A DNA stretch of 64,000 bases, from contig NZ_LT963430.1 of NCBI RefSeq assembly GCF_900199405.1, positions 2,697,605-2,761,604 of the forward strand. Reading direction: 5' to 3'. Source of the stretch: Beduinella massiliensis (GTDB taxonomy: Bacteria; Bacillota; Clostridia; Christensenellales; Aristaeellaceae). Below are positions 17,371 to 27,125 of the stretch, piece after piece. Each line of letters begins with the position of its first letter. Within the stretch, counting starts at the first letter, position 1. The notes under the pieces were generated by a model. That model was not told the origin of the DNA, searched no databases, and worked only from the letters and a program-made list of their open reading frames with translations. The position numbers and the translations under genes are program-made.

Positions 17371-18356
17371 TTATTCTTTTTCAAACAAGTCAGGCAACCC
17401 AAATAGTTTTCTCATTGCCTTAAATCTGCAGAATACGACTGTAAAAACCACTGGAATGCCAATGCCAATCACTACATACATAATTCTTCCATAGTACAAT
17501 GTATCTTTCCACTGGTTCAACGGTACATGCAGAAACATAATCGGAATCGTCATCCTACCCAATACAGCCAGCCCATCTCCAAGTATTCTGACCTGACCAA
17601 TCCAGTAAACAATTCTACATAGTACAACACCAAATAAACATGGAATTATTATGGCAGAAAAAAGTTCTTTATAGTAGACCGGCTTCATATCGAAGTAATA
17701 CCATGCCTTTCCACTCCTATAGTTGAAGAAACAGAATACAATCAATAATGCAGTAATAAAGGCTACCGTTAAGTCCAATTGTCTATCTTCACAATGTAAT
17801 AACTTCCGAATTCTATCTTTATTATAGTAGCCCATCGCAATGTACACGAGTGCCATCAGCGAAACATCCAAATTCCACGGGACTCCAGGATTGTTCAGAA
17901 ATCTAATATGCTCTATTAAATGAGATTCAATTACCGCTATACCCCCCCCCCCGCAAGAATTAGGAGCTTCGTCGTATTATCACTGAATTTGCTTCTGATA
18001 AAGGTGAATAGGAAAAGTGTAAATACAAAGCAGGTCATGTACCAGTATGTATTTCCAATTGCTCTACCACCGTATATCTGTTTTGCTATGTACTTTATTG
18101 AAAAATTATGGTCGAATACTAAAAATATCACAACCAAATAGACTAAATAAGGAAGCAGATAACGACCGGTACACTTCTTGACATAAGATAAATCAAAAAC
18201 TGTATTACTTTTATAAAAATATCCCGACAATACGAAGAAAAGAGGCATATGAAACAAGAATATTATGTTATGTGCTATGCCTCTGGAATAATGTGCAAAC
18301 ACAACTAGAAAAATCAGAATTCCTTTAACTATATCAAGTTGCTTTGCCCGCTTCAT
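17371..18356 (-). pseudogene. Acyltransferase-3 membrane protein, out of frame at a G11 tract
   Basis: The 5' part (17937-18356, 139 codons) starts KRAKQLDIVKGILIFLVVF, with the His of the family motif in VFAHYS and several membrane helices. The second part (17371 to about 17935) continues the same protein with about six more helices. They meet at a run of eleven G on the coding strand (C at 17942-17952). With G11 the frame ends at TAG just after the tract; G9 or G12 would give one protein of about 325 residues. The family O-acylates sugars at the membrane. It is probably an OFF state of a phase-variable gene, though a sequencing error in the homopolymer is possible. Confidence 0.8.
17942..17952. 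repeat. Homopolymer C11/G11 tract in the acyltransferase gene
   Basis: Eleven consecutive C on the plus strand, the longest homopolymer of G/C noticed in the window. It lies exactly where the acyltransferase frame breaks. Confidence 0.9.
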
Positions 18357-18373
18357 ATTCTCGCCTTCCTTCT

Positions 18374-19777
18374 TTATTTTTTCATTCGGTTTTTTAAGTT
18401 AGTCAGAGGTATCTTTAGTACTTCTTCTCTTGACATATTAATCACTACATATATGGCAAGAACAAGCAACGACACAACTTGCATCCACTCAATCCGAATG
18501 TAATATATTGTACAAATCACAGCACTTACAAGCATTCCCGGTATCATTTGCTTCACATTGACCGTTAGCGGTTCCACATTTTTTAGCTTAATAATTCGAT
18601 ATATAAACATAGAACAGAAAGCTACCAGTGTCGAAATGCTTGCTGCATATAAACCGACAAATTTGATGAGTCCAAAATGGACTGCCAGATTAATCACTGC
18701 TGTAAATAATGTGGTCGAACTAATCTCCTTAGTTTTCTTATGTGCAATATATATGCTGCCCACATTGGCACACAAACCAGAAAACATTGCAGCATATACC
18801 AAAATTGGAATTTGATTATACGCCTCCCCATAGCTCTCATTGATAAAGTATTTAAACACCACCCCAACGCCTGCAGTTATGCCGGCCGCTACTAAGACAA
18901 ATAGCTTGACAGTCACTGAAAACACTCTGTTATAATATGCATTTCTCTCCGAATCATTAAGTGCCTTAGTCACGGACTCGGTCCAAGCCATATTGTAAAC
19001 ATTTAAGGTAGTAGTTATTACTGAAAAGAATTTGTTTGCTATTGCATACACACCATTTGTTCCAATACCAAGAACAGCAATTATGATAATCCGGTCTGAA
19101 TAGTTCACAACCCAGCTTCCAATTTGATTGAATACCAATGGTACGGAATATTTTAACATCGCTTTCAAACATTTAAACGAAAAATATCTCAATCGAATCC
19201 TTGAGAAAAGCTGTGATCCAAAAGAAATAAAAACAACTGTAAATAATCCCGATATCACCCTAGCCAGAAGAACTCCTTCTATACTGGTGTTGAATCCGCA
19301 GATAAACAAGATTGCAAATGCAATTGAAACCAGCGTAGAACTAAACGAGACTACTGTGTAGAGTGTATTGTTTCCATATCCCCTGGGCACTTGAAAAAAC
19401 ACGGTGCTAAACAGAAGTGATATATAATATAGAAGGACTAGCACGGAATACTCCAGTTCAACGACCTGCGTCAAGGGTAAATAAACTACAGTCATAATGA
19501 TAGATGACAATAGAAGAAATACAGTCGTCGTCGAAAGAACCGTTCTATCGTCCTCTTCCGCTGTCAGCAAGTAACGAAAAATTGCCTGCTCTAATTGTAA
19601 ACTAAGAAAAGGTATCAGAATACTGCCAATCGTTGTATACAAATCAAGTGTTCCATAGGCCTCTGTTGTCAGCTTCGCCGTATATAAAGGCAACAGCAAG
19701 AAAGAAACAAACTGTGTTGATATCTTCCCAATAAACAATATTCCCGTATTTTTTACAAGTTCCTTCCCCTTTGACAT
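18374..19777 (-). CDS. Wzx-type polysaccharide flippase
   Basis: 467 residues with about 14 predicted membrane helices, of the MATE/MVF-like polysaccharide transporter family. The N-terminus KNTGILFIGKISTQFVSFLL and the cytoplasmic loop LYTAKLTTEAYGTLDLYTTI are typical. It moves the lipid-linked repeat unit across the membrane for polymerisation. It is AT-rich, like the surrounding island, and lies between the acyltransferase and the acetyltransferase genes. Confidence 0.92.
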   Translation of the reverse strand: MSKGKELVKNTGILFIGKISTQFVSFLLLPLYTAKLTTEAYGTLDLYTTIGSILIPFLSLQLEQAIFRYLLTAEEDDRTVLSTTTVFLLLSSIIMTVVYLPLTQVVELEYSVLVLLYYISLLFSTVFFQVPRGYGNNTLYTVVSFSSTLVSIAFAILFICGFNTSIEGVLLARVISGLFTVVFISFGSQLFSRIRLRYFSFKCLKAMLKYSVPLVFNQIGSWVVNYSDRIIIIAVLGIGTNGVYAIANKFFSVITTTLNVYNMAWTESVTKALNDSERNAYYNRVFSVTVKLFVLVAAGITAGVGVVFKYFINESYGEAYNQIPILVYAAMFSGLCANVGSIYIAHKKTKEISSTTLFTAVINLAVHFGLIKFVGLYAASISTLVAFCSMFIYRIIKLKNVEPLTVNVKQMIPGMLVSAVICTIYYIRIEWMQVVSLLVLAIYVVINMSREEVLKIPLTNLKNRMKK

Positions 19778-19802
19778 TTATCAGCATTCACCCATCCTTT
19801 AC

Positions 19803-20326
19803 TTATTTGTATATGGTCATTAGTTCTTCCATTTTACTCTTTTCAAATCTATCTCTATCATACTCCGGCGTATTTTTTAGACATTTATCAGCATACTCTT
19901 TTGTTGTACAGAGGAAATGAGCTGGTACCCCCTCCCCCAGACTTCCCCGGGTGGAATGCTCTTCGTTACTAAACTGCAGGCTCCCACCACGCAATCATCT
20001 CCGATAGAAACACCGGGCATAATTGTACTCCTCATACCAATAAAGCAATTATTTCCTATCCTAATCCTGCCGAATTTAATTACATTCTTATATGGATCAT
20101 GCTCTCTGAAAACCCAGGTTCCTCCATCATGATTGACAAAGGATACATCAGACGAGACCGTAACATGATCGCCAATTTCTATCAGATATGGTTCCGAGCC
20201 AAACTGCGGAAATGAGATAAGCCTACAGTTTTCTCCAATTTTAACACCAAGTTTTCTCGCAAGCTTGATTCTATCAAATCTGGAATAGTATAAAAACTCA
20301 ATTTTTCTAATGATCCTTTTGAACAT
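19803..20326 (-). pseudogene. Hexapeptide acetyltransferase, frame broken at a G5-A-G5 run
   Basis: The upstream frame (19877-20326) has a left-handed beta-helix (IGNNCFIGMRSTIMPGVSIG, then VVGACSLVTKSIPPGEVWG) and then turns into unrelated residues. The C-terminal part of such enzymes (VPAHFLCTTKEYADKC to the stop at 19803) is intact in another frame. The change occurs in GGGGGAGGGGG (19928-19938): one base added or lost would restore GEVWG..VPAHFL. It is probably an O-acetyltransferase of the NodL/LacA/WbbJ type for the glycan. Disrupted as written. Confidence 0.75.
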
Positions 20327-20862
20327 TATCTTTCTCCTCGTATAACGGCTTTTGCAGGAACTCCAACCAAGGTACAGCCCTCAATATCACACGATTTATT
20401 GACAACTGCATTTGCTCCGATTCTCACATTGTCAGCAATCGTAATATCTCCAAAGATTTTAGCACCAGGACCTATATACACATCGTTTCCAATCACTGGG
20501 CTTCCCCCCCCATTTGCTCCTATATTAACTCCAACGTGTATTCGACAATTTTCACCAATTTTTGTTTCCTTATTGATAATAATGGGACCCAAATGGGCAA
20601 TACTCAACCCTTTTTTGCAAACATTCATAGGAATATGTAGTGCAAATTTATTCTGAATTCTGTTCAACCTAAATCTGTAATATATTTCCATAATTTTTGA
20701 TTTGAAATTATGTGCATATTCAGCTTTTCGAAGAAAATAAAGCATTCTATATATAATTTGAAATTCATTGAATAAAACAGGAATGTATTTTTTCTTTCCC
20801 GGATTATATATCTTTTCTTCATACTCCAACCATTCTTTTAGCTGCTGTTTAGTTGTTATCAT
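20326..20862 (-). CDS. Serine acetyltransferase-like O-acetyltransferase (intact)
   Basis: 178 residues: an N-terminal helical part of about 85 residues, then hexapeptide repeats (CRIHVGVNIGANGGGSPVIG, VYIGPGAKIFGDI, VRIGANAVVNKS) ending in VGVPAKAVIRGER. It resembles CysE-like enzymes of polysaccharide clusters and probably O-acetylates a sugar. The GGGS loop is encoded by a run of eight G (C at 20504-20511), which is in frame here. It is the only one of the four acyl/acetyltransferase genes that is open. It overlaps the neighbouring gene by one base. Confidence 0.85.
   Translation of the reverse strand: MITTKQQLKEWLEYEEKIYNPGKKKYIPVLFNEFQIIYRMLYFLRKAEYAHNFKSKIMEIYYRFRLNRIQNKFALHIPMNVCKKGLSIAHLGPIIINKETKIGENCRIHVGVNIGANGGGSPVIGNDVYIGPGAKIFGDITIADNVRIGANAVVNKSCDIEGCTLVGVPAKAVIRGER
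20504..20511. repeat. Homopolymer C8/G8 tract inside an acetyltransferase gene
   Basis: Eight consecutive C on the plus strand, encoding part of the NGGGS loop of the acetyltransferase at 20326-20862. The frame is open. Confidence 0.85.
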
Positions 20863-21441
20863 AGTTCATCCCTCATCCGTAATAAATGTGCTGGATTTCC
20901 AACAACAATACTATTATCTGCAACGTCCTTTGTCACAACTGATCCTGCTCCAATAATTGAATTATCTCCTACTTTAACACCACCGATAACGCATGAGTTA
21001 CCGTTAATTGTCACATTATCTCCAATAACAGGACGCTCATCTTTTTTCTTCCCAATTACAACCCCTGGCCCAATCGAAAGATTTTTCCCTGCACTTTCTA
21101 CATGAATTACACAATTATTATGTGCTATATGTAACCCCCCCGAACGTTCCACCTGTGATTTCAACAGATGAAATCTTCGGAATAAATAAATTGCTCATCT
21201 TGATCAGAGCTTTCCCGATAGGATTGCCACCTTCCCTAACACGATATTCATATATGGAGCGAAAAGGCTGAACATTTAATAAGGAATAATTCAAAGCGTA
21301 GAGAAAACCACACTCTCTTTTAATGTACTTATTCCGATGTATTATTACATCTTCTTTAATAACCGCTTTCCCTTCTTTAGGCATTGAAAAATAAGCCAAA
21401 TCAGCCCAAACGCATCTCCACCACAAAAAATATGTTTTCAT
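20859..21441 (-). pseudogene. Serine acetyltransferase-like gene, out of frame at a G7 tract
   Basis: The N-terminal helical part (21118-21441, ending ITGGTFGG then off-frame) and the hexapeptide part (20859-21164, starting GGLHIAHNNCVIHVESAG) belong to one protein of about 194 residues. They are joined at a run of seven G (C at 21135-21141), where six or nine G would be in frame. The C-terminus VVGNPAHLLRMRDEL is intact. It is a close relative of the downstream intact gene, with which it overlaps by four bases. As written it is interrupted. Confidence 0.8.
21135..21141. repeat. Homopolymer C7/G7 tract at the frame break
   Basis: Seven consecutive C on the plus strand at the exact place where the two halves of the acetyltransferase at 20859-21441 change frame. 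Confidence 0.8.
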
Positions 21442-22604
21442 TGATTATCTCCTAAAATAAAATCACACAATCCCTTTAAATCCAGGAGTTGCTTGTTTTT
21501 TACAACATTAAAATGTTCTACGACTTTCTCTTCTGGCTTTTTTGTTTCTGATGCCCAAAGAATCCTATTTTGAATTTCTTTCAAATCATACGGATTCGCA
21601 TAATAAACTGCTTCTCCGCACACTTCTGGTATTGAACATATAGGAGACGTAATGACAGTTTTCCCATACTGCATCGCTTCAAGCGGAGGCATACCAAACC
21701 CTTCATTCAGAGATAAGTATAAGAAAAAATCACAATTTTCGTATAAGTTTTCCAAATCTTCCGGTTTTACATAATCTAATAAATGGTACTTTTCTTTATG
21801 GTGAATTATAGTTTCTACTTTCTTTGGAATCTTTCCACAAAGTACAACAGAATAGTCCCTCAGTTTCTCTGCATCAAATAATTGTTCTAATGCCAGAATA
21901 CACCTAGTACTATTCTTTATCCATCTGTTTCCACCCAGCATAAGAATATATTTACCCTTATCATTTACAGCAAAGTCTTTTCTTTGTTTGGCTACATATT
22001 TTGCGGGGGTATAAAAAACATGAATCTTTTCCGATTTTACACCAGGCAGCCAACTTTGTATTGCATATTTAGTATGATTTGAAACCGTTACGATGGAATC
22101 GAAATTATTAATTATTCGTTCAAACTTTTCTTTTTCCTTTTTCTCAAACGGACTATCAGGCTTTTGTACTATTTTCCATTTCAAACCATCTTTGAGATAG
22201 CGGATTAACCCTTGATCATTATATATAGACGTATACTTATCACAAGGCATCTCTAATGTTCTTAAACCATGAATTGTGCCAATTTTTCTTACATTATCCG
22301 GAAAATGAACGCTATCATATGAATACGCCAATCCAGAATAAAAGACATCGAAGCTTTCCGCTCCAAGCAAAATAGGTACATCCTGAACTTTTTTTACTTC
22401 ATACGTTCTTATTTTATAGAACTCTATTTGTTCTTTTATCCAGTCATCTATGAATCTATCATAATCATAAAAAACAACGATCTCGGCTTTATTTGTGCAG
22501 TTCTCCGCCAGATACTGGAAAACAGATTTTATATACTCACCGCCACCATGAAACTTGCTGTTTCCGATTGGCTGTGCACACAACAAATCAAATAGTATTT
22601 TCAT
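21438..22604 (-). CDS. GT4 family glycosyltransferase
   Basis: 388 residues from the ATG at 22604, chosen because GGAGG lies eight bases upstream (the open frame extends further). GT-B fold: the N-terminal glycine loop is FHGGGEYI, and the C-terminal donor site has ILMLGGNRWIKN, then FFLYLSLNEGFGMPPLEAMQ (the EGFGxPxxE motif). It is a retaining transferase that adds one sugar of the repeat unit; the donor is not known. It overlaps the 3' end of the Wzy-like gene by 17 bases. Confidence 0.9.
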   Translation of the reverse strand: MKILFDLLCAQPIGNSKFHGGGEYIKSVFQYLAENCTNKAEIVVFYDYDRFIDDWIKEQIEFYKIRTYEVKKVQDVPILLGAESFDVFYSGLAYSYDSVHFPDNVRKIGTIHGLRTLEMPCDKYTSIYNDQGLIRYLKDGLKWKIVQKPDSPFEKKEKEKFERIINNFDSIVTVSNHTKYAIQSWLPGVKSEKIHVFYTPAKYVAKQRKDFAVNDKGKYILMLGGNRWIKNSTRCILALEQLFDAEKLRDYSVVLCGKIPKKVETIIHHKEKYHLLDYVKPEDLENLYENCDFFLYLSLNEGFGMPPLEAMQYGKTVITSPICSIPEVCGEAVYYANPYDLKEIQNRILWASETKKPEEKVVEHFNVVKNKQLLDLKGLCDFILGDNQ

Positions 22605-23784
22605 GTATATTTCCTCCGTGTGCTTCAAGAAAAACGACTGCCATAAAGATAAAAATTCCAATATAGAAAGGGTATTGTTCAAATGCAAAACATAATATAA
22701 TCAAAAGTACGCATATTGTACTTATATAACTCAAGTCTTTTCTCAAACCTCGGATTGAAGTTTTAATGGTCTTAAAAATGCAATAAAAGAAAACTAAGAT
22801 TGTCGGAATTCCGCCATAAATCATCAACTGCAAAAACGTATTGTGAGAACTTCTATATGCTCCCCCATATCCCAGTGCATAACTTGAGACGACTGAACCG
22901 TGTCCAAAAATCGGCGATTGCCCTATTAGCTTAACCGCATTTGACCATATATAGCCCCTTTCCAAAAAGCTAAGTGTTTCTCCTGTTATCTCTTTCAATG
23001 TTTCTTGGACAAATTCTGTTCTCCAAAGACCCCCAACCATGCATAACACCAAAGTAATAACAATTCCAACTATATATTTTATATATTTTTTTGCCAAATA
23101 TTGAATTTTTTCATTATTCAATGCCAACGCGACAAACAGTAAAACAGATATGAATAATGCTGTTGTACTCAACCCGCCCTTTATAGACGATACAATGTAA
23201 ACCACGCATAATATATACAATTTAAGCCCTATCTTATTTTTCTCTTTAAGTGTTCTTATTGCGTTAAGATAGAAATCTATGATAAAGGTAAATACGTATC
23301 TGTTTGCATTCCCTATAACGAAATACGGCTGCCAGCCTATACTTTTATCATATACTATGCCATTTGGACAAGCAAAAAGTGAAATTAAATTTGTTACAAC
23401 CAAAATATCAAAGTATAAGCTCCAAGAATCAAAAAAAACCAATTCTTTTCCATTCTTGTATAATATAGAAATCGCACATACTACTCCAAGTATTTTAACC
23501 ATTTCAAATAAAGCCGGAGGCAAACCACTTATACCATTAAGCAGATCGCATAAAAGCAACCATCCTGTGAAGCCCAAAATCGCAAGAAATATTTTCGGGA
23601 TTCGGCCATTCAAAAGCCGAATAAATAGTAATATCACACCAAAATAAAAAGCCATTTTGCCGACATTAGTATAGAAAGAATTCCACTCTGGCAGTAATGA
23701 AAGGATATATGGTGGGTACACCATAAATGCGTAAATCAGCATTAGAATTTTATATATTGTTGTCTTATTAATGCTAATCCTCAT
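22588..23784 (-). CDS. Wzy-type polymerase / O-antigen ligase-like membrane protein
   Basis: 398 residues with about ten membrane helices and a large periplasmic-type loop with SPIFGHGSVVSSYALGYGG and the following RSSHNTFLQLMIYGG. The HNxxL block is typical of Wzy/WaaL proteins. It should polymerise the flipped repeat units. Its place among GT4 genes and a Wzx gene supports a Wzx/Wzy-dependent pathway. Like all Wzy proteins it diverges strongly, so the assignment rests on topology and context. Confidence 0.85.
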   Translation of the reverse strand: MRISINKTTIYKILMLIYAFMVYPPYILSLLPEWNSFYTNVGKMAFYFGVILLFIRLLNGRIPKIFLAILGFTGWLLLCDLLNGISGLPPALFEMVKILGVVCAISILYKNGKELVFFDSWSLYFDILVVTNLISLFACPNGIVYDKSIGWQPYFVIGNANRYVFTFIIDFYLNAIRTLKEKNKIGLKLYILCVVYIVSSIKGGLSTTALFISVLLFVALALNNEKIQYLAKKYIKYIVGIVITLVLCMVGGLWRTEFVQETLKEITGETLSFLERGYIWSNAVKLIGQSPIFGHGSVVSSYALGYGGAYRSSHNTFLQLMIYGGIPTILVFFYCIFKTIKTSIRGLRKDLSYISTICVLLIILCFAFEQYPFYIGIFIFMAVVFLEAHGGNIHENTI

Positions 23785-24860
23785 TTATTTTCACCTCTGG
23801 AAACAACTGCATTCCATTCTTTCATGATGCTTACTTTATCATACTTTTTTCTTATCTCAATTCCTTTTCTTCCAATGGACATTCTAGCCTCACTATCATC
23901 TGCCATAGTTCTTAATGCAGTTTTGCAGGCCCTCTCATTATTAACGGGAATCAAAACACCATTCTTCCCATTATCAATAACCATTCGTGCGCCACCTATG
24001 GGACAGTCTGTCACAACACAAGGTATTCCCATAGCCAATGCCTCCAGCATTGAGTTTGAGATGCCCTCATAATCACTGGTAGACAGGTAAATTCCCGCCG
24101 TCTTTATTTCCTCTATAACATTTTTTGTGAATCCGTGAAACTTTATATTATCCCTAGATTCTAACTTAGAAGCAATCTGAAGTAGTTTTTCCTTTTCATT
24201 ACCCTCGCCGTAAATATCTAAGGTCCAACTTTTGTGTGTTTTATGAAATTCTTCGAACGCATTCAATGCCATCGGTAAATTCTTCTGCTTATTCAACCTA
24301 CACACCATAACTATTCTATTATCCTTTTTTCCCTGATAAGGATCCGGTAAAGATTCACTAATTGGATTCGGAATTACAGCAGATTTTTTCTGGATATAAA
24401 CCGGGAAATACTTAACAGCATCTGGCGTTTGACATACAAGACAATCTGCCTGAGCATAAGCAGCGTTCCTTACCTTTGCAGCAAATCTTGTTTTGACATT
24501 ATTATTCGGGTCATTTCTCTCCGAAACAATCATGTTTATTTTCAAACCTCTTGCAGCTAATATCGAAATAACATTGCAAGTAGTCAAAAACGAAATAATC
24601 GTGTCCGGTTTGTATTCTTTTATCTCACATCTCAATTCTTTGACCAGTTTTACCTTTTTAATAATCGGATTTTCTAAGTCATTTCCAATATACTTCGATT
24701 CAATTCCACTCTCTATTTTATAGTCTATTTTATCATCAAAAAGTCGAATAATTTTTACGGAATCACCCTGGGTATAAAAAGCATTTACAATAATTGACAT
24801 TACCCGTTCTGAACCGCCACCACCAAGGGAAGCCCCGACAAACATAACCCTTCTACTCAT
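23781..24860 (-). CDS. GT4 family glycosyltransferase
   Basis: 359 residues. The N-terminal FVGASLGGGGSERVMSIIV is the acceptor-domain glycine loop of GT4 enzymes. The C-terminal domain has IVMVCRLNKQKNLPMALNAF and YEGISNSMLEALAMGIPCV (the E-x7-E motif). Retaining sugar transferase of the GalNAc/rhamnose-transferase-like GT4 group; sugar not identifiable. It overlaps the Wzy-like gene by four bases and follows the next GT4 gene by 27 bases. Confidence 0.92.
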   Translation of the reverse strand: MSRRVMFVGASLGGGGSERVMSIIVNAFYTQGDSVKIIRLFDDKIDYKIESGIESKYIGNDLENPIIKKVKLVKELRCEIKEYKPDTIISFLTTCNVISILAARGLKINMIVSERNDPNNNVKTRFAAKVRNAAYAQADCLVCQTPDAVKYFPVYIQKKSAVIPNPISESLPDPYQGKKDNRIVMVCRLNKQKNLPMALNAFEEFHKTHKSWTLDIYGEGNEKEKLLQIASKLESRDNIKFHGFTKNVIEEIKTAGIYLSTSDYEGISNSMLEALAMGIPCVVTDCPIGGARMVIDNGKNGVLIPVNNERACKTALRTMADDSEARMSIGRKGIEIRKKYDKVSIMKEWNAVVSRGENK

Positions 24861-24887
24861 GTACTACTCCTTTTAGCCCAGATACCA

Positions 24888-25976
24888 TTAAAATAATTCA
24901 AACAGGCGTCTATAAGAATTTACCATAACATCAAGTGTATATTTTTTATTTACATATTCATAATTACTTTTGATTTCATTTTTTAATTTTTCATTGTCTA
25001 AATTCATCACTTCTTGGATCAAACAACTCAACTGATTCTCATTATCGGGGTTAAAAAAACGTTGCCCCTCATTTGCGACATCTTTGTTCATTTCAATATC
25101 GCTTACAAGACAAACTCTGCCAAACATAAAGCTTTCCAAAAGAATATTGGTAAATCCTTCCATTTTAGATGGAAGAACAATTATTCTTGCTTCTCTGTAA
25201 ATCTCTTTTATATTGCTTGTGAAAGGCAAAAATTCCACTTGTCTGTCTATACCTTTTTCTACTGAAAGTTGTTTTAAATACGACAAATAATCCCTATCCT
25301 CTTGATTGCCAATAAAAGTAACTTTAACGTCGCAATCATTCAGAAGGGCAATCGCCCTAATAACAACTTCCTGATTCTTGACCTTTGCTATTCTTGCTGG
25401 TACAACAATATGTTTATTGATAGTTTGTTCATCAAACATTTCATTCACTTCAATACCATTTGGAATGTACTCTGCTTCAATCCCATGTTCTTTATAAAAT
25501 CTTTTCGCAACAAGCGAATTACACACTATTTTATCGACACCTCTGAAAAGGAATTTATATCTTATGAATTTTAGCTTGCCGCGATTACCAGACTCACGTT
25601 CGCTAAATATGACTTTTGCTCCATATTTTTTATATAAATAAGCCGCACTTAGTTCAACACCACTATATACTAAAACGGTATTTGGCTTTTCCTTTTTCAG
25701 GATTTCCTTCATCTGTTTCCTATAAGATATGGCAACCGTTATTTTTTTTGTAATTTTCTTCGGAATTGACATTCCTTTCATAAAGTAAAAACGGATATCT
25801 GAATTTCTCTCTACAAATTCATCTACACCTGTAGATTTCTTTCCACACAAAGCTGCGCCGGACACGACCACAACTATTTCAAATTCCTTTTTGTCTATAC
25901 GTTCTACTAATTCTCTGAACTGCTTTTCTGCTCCACCATAGAACAATTCCGAAAACGTAATCAATATCTTTTTCAT
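24888..25976 (-). CDS. GT4 family glycosyltransferase
   Basis: 362 residues with the GT4 hallmarks: FSELFYGGAEKQFRELV at the N-terminus, VVPARIAKVKNQEVVIRAIA in the linker and KMEGFTNILLESFMFGR as the nucleotide-sugar site. Adds a sugar to the growing lipid-linked repeat; specificity unknown. Very AT-rich (many AAA/ATA codons), like its neighbours. It overlaps the upstream GT4 gene by four bases. Confidence 0.92.
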   Translation of the reverse strand: MKKILITFSELFYGGAEKQFRELVERIDKKEFEIVVVVSGAALCGKKSTGVDEFVERNSDIRFYFMKGMSIPKKITKKITVAISYRKQMKEILKKEKPNTVLVYSGVELSAAYLYKKYGAKVIFSERESGNRGKLKFIRYKFLFRGVDKIVCNSLVAKRFYKEHGIEAEYIPNGIEVNEMFDEQTINKHIVVPARIAKVKNQEVVIRAIALLNDCDVKVTFIGNQEDRDYLSYLKQLSVEKGIDRQVEFLPFTSNIKEIYREARIIVLPSKMEGFTNILLESFMFGRVCLVSDIEMNKDVANEGQRFFNPDNENQLSCLIQEVMNLDNEKLKNEIKSNYEYVNKKYTLDVMVNSYRRLFELF

Positions 25977-27100
25977 TTTATGCCTTTCCCAATTATAATA
26001 TCAAAAATCTGCTTTGAGGATTTTTTCCAGTCAAATTTCTGTAACTGTGCTTTTCCTTTTGCTTTCATTGCTTCCGCTTGATATGAATTAGTAAGCAATT
26101 CATTAATGGCAGAAGTGATCTGAGATATATTGTTTGGGTCTATGAAAATAGCAGCATCCCCTGCAACTTCAGGAATTGCTGTTACATTAGAAGTTATAAC
26201 TGGTGCATTATATGAAAAAGCTTCAAGTATAGGAATACCAAACCCTTCTGAAAAAGTAGGAAAAACGAACATTCTACAATTGCTATAAAGTGAAGCCTTT
26301 TCTCTTTCAGATATATACCCTAAAATAACTATATTATGTAGTTTATGCTCCACGATATATCTATAATCATCAGAATTTTCATAATCTCTAAATCCAAAAA
26401 GAACAAGCTGGTATTTATTTTTTAAATTATCAGACAAACTCTCATATGCCTTAATAAGCCCTAATGAATTTTTCCTTCTTTCACAAGAACCAAACCCTAA
26501 GAGATAATTTTCTTCTATACCCATCTTATTAAAAAATTCTTTTTCTTCCGCCTGATTGAGCTTATCCTTATTGATCTCCGTGCTATTGTAAACGACATCA
26601 ATCTTATTTCTCTCTTGTGGGAACCGATTGCATATTTCATTTTTCGCATATTGAGATATTGTCATAATTCTTTTTGCTTTTTTCACTGCAATTGGAACTA
26701 TACATCTTCTATAGATGATTCCAGCTTTCTTATACAGTGAAGGAGCTGCTCCCAATTTCGCTGTCATATAAATCAAATCATGAACCGTAACAACAGTAGA
26801 ACAGGAAACTTTGATCGGTGCTGTGTTATATGGGCACCACAATATATCAATATTCTCCTTTTTGACACTTCTTGGCAGCACAATCTGTTCCCATTTAAAA
26901 TAATTTGCTTTTCCGCAGACTTTAATTGAGATTCCATTTTCCTCTAACAGTTTCTGGTATGCTTTATCTAAAGGCTCCGGAGAGAATAGCGTTATTCTGG
27001 TATTTCCATCAGCCTTCCAATATTTAAGAACATAAAACACAACAGTTCCCATGCCTGTTTTCTTTCCACATAACAAATTCCCATCTACACCAATGTGCAT
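25973..27100 (-). CDS. GT4 family glycosyltransferase (mannosyltransferase-like)
   Basis: 375 residues from the ATG at 27100, chosen because GAGGG lies eight bases upstream; an ATG at 27115 is possible but has poor spacing. MHIGVDGNLL..KKTGMGTVVFYVL, LLGFGSCERRKNSLGLIKAY and FPTFSEGFGIPILEAFSYNA are typical of the WbdB/MtfB-like mannosyltransferase branch of GT4. A mannose donor fits the adjacent GDP-mannose genes, but this is inference. Confidence 0.9.
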   Translation of the reverse strand: MHIGVDGNLLCGKKTGMGTVVFYVLKYWKADGNTRITLFSPEPLDKAYQKLLEENGISIKVCGKANYFKWEQIVLPRSVKKENIDILWCPYNTAPIKVSCSTVVTVHDLIYMTAKLGAAPSLYKKAGIIYRRCIVPIAVKKAKRIMTISQYAKNEICNRFPQERNKIDVVYNSTEINKDKLNQAEEKEFFNKMGIEENYLLGFGSCERRKNSLGLIKAYESLSDNLKNKYQLVLFGFRDYENSDDYRYIVEHKLHNIVILGYISEREKASLYSNCRMFVFPTFSEGFGIPILEAFSYNAPVITSNVTAIPEVAGDAAIFIDPNNISQITSAINELLTNSYQAEAMKAKGKAQLQKFDWKKSSKQIFDIIIGKGIK

Positions 27101-27125
27101 AACCAATTCCCTCATTCTTAGCTTT

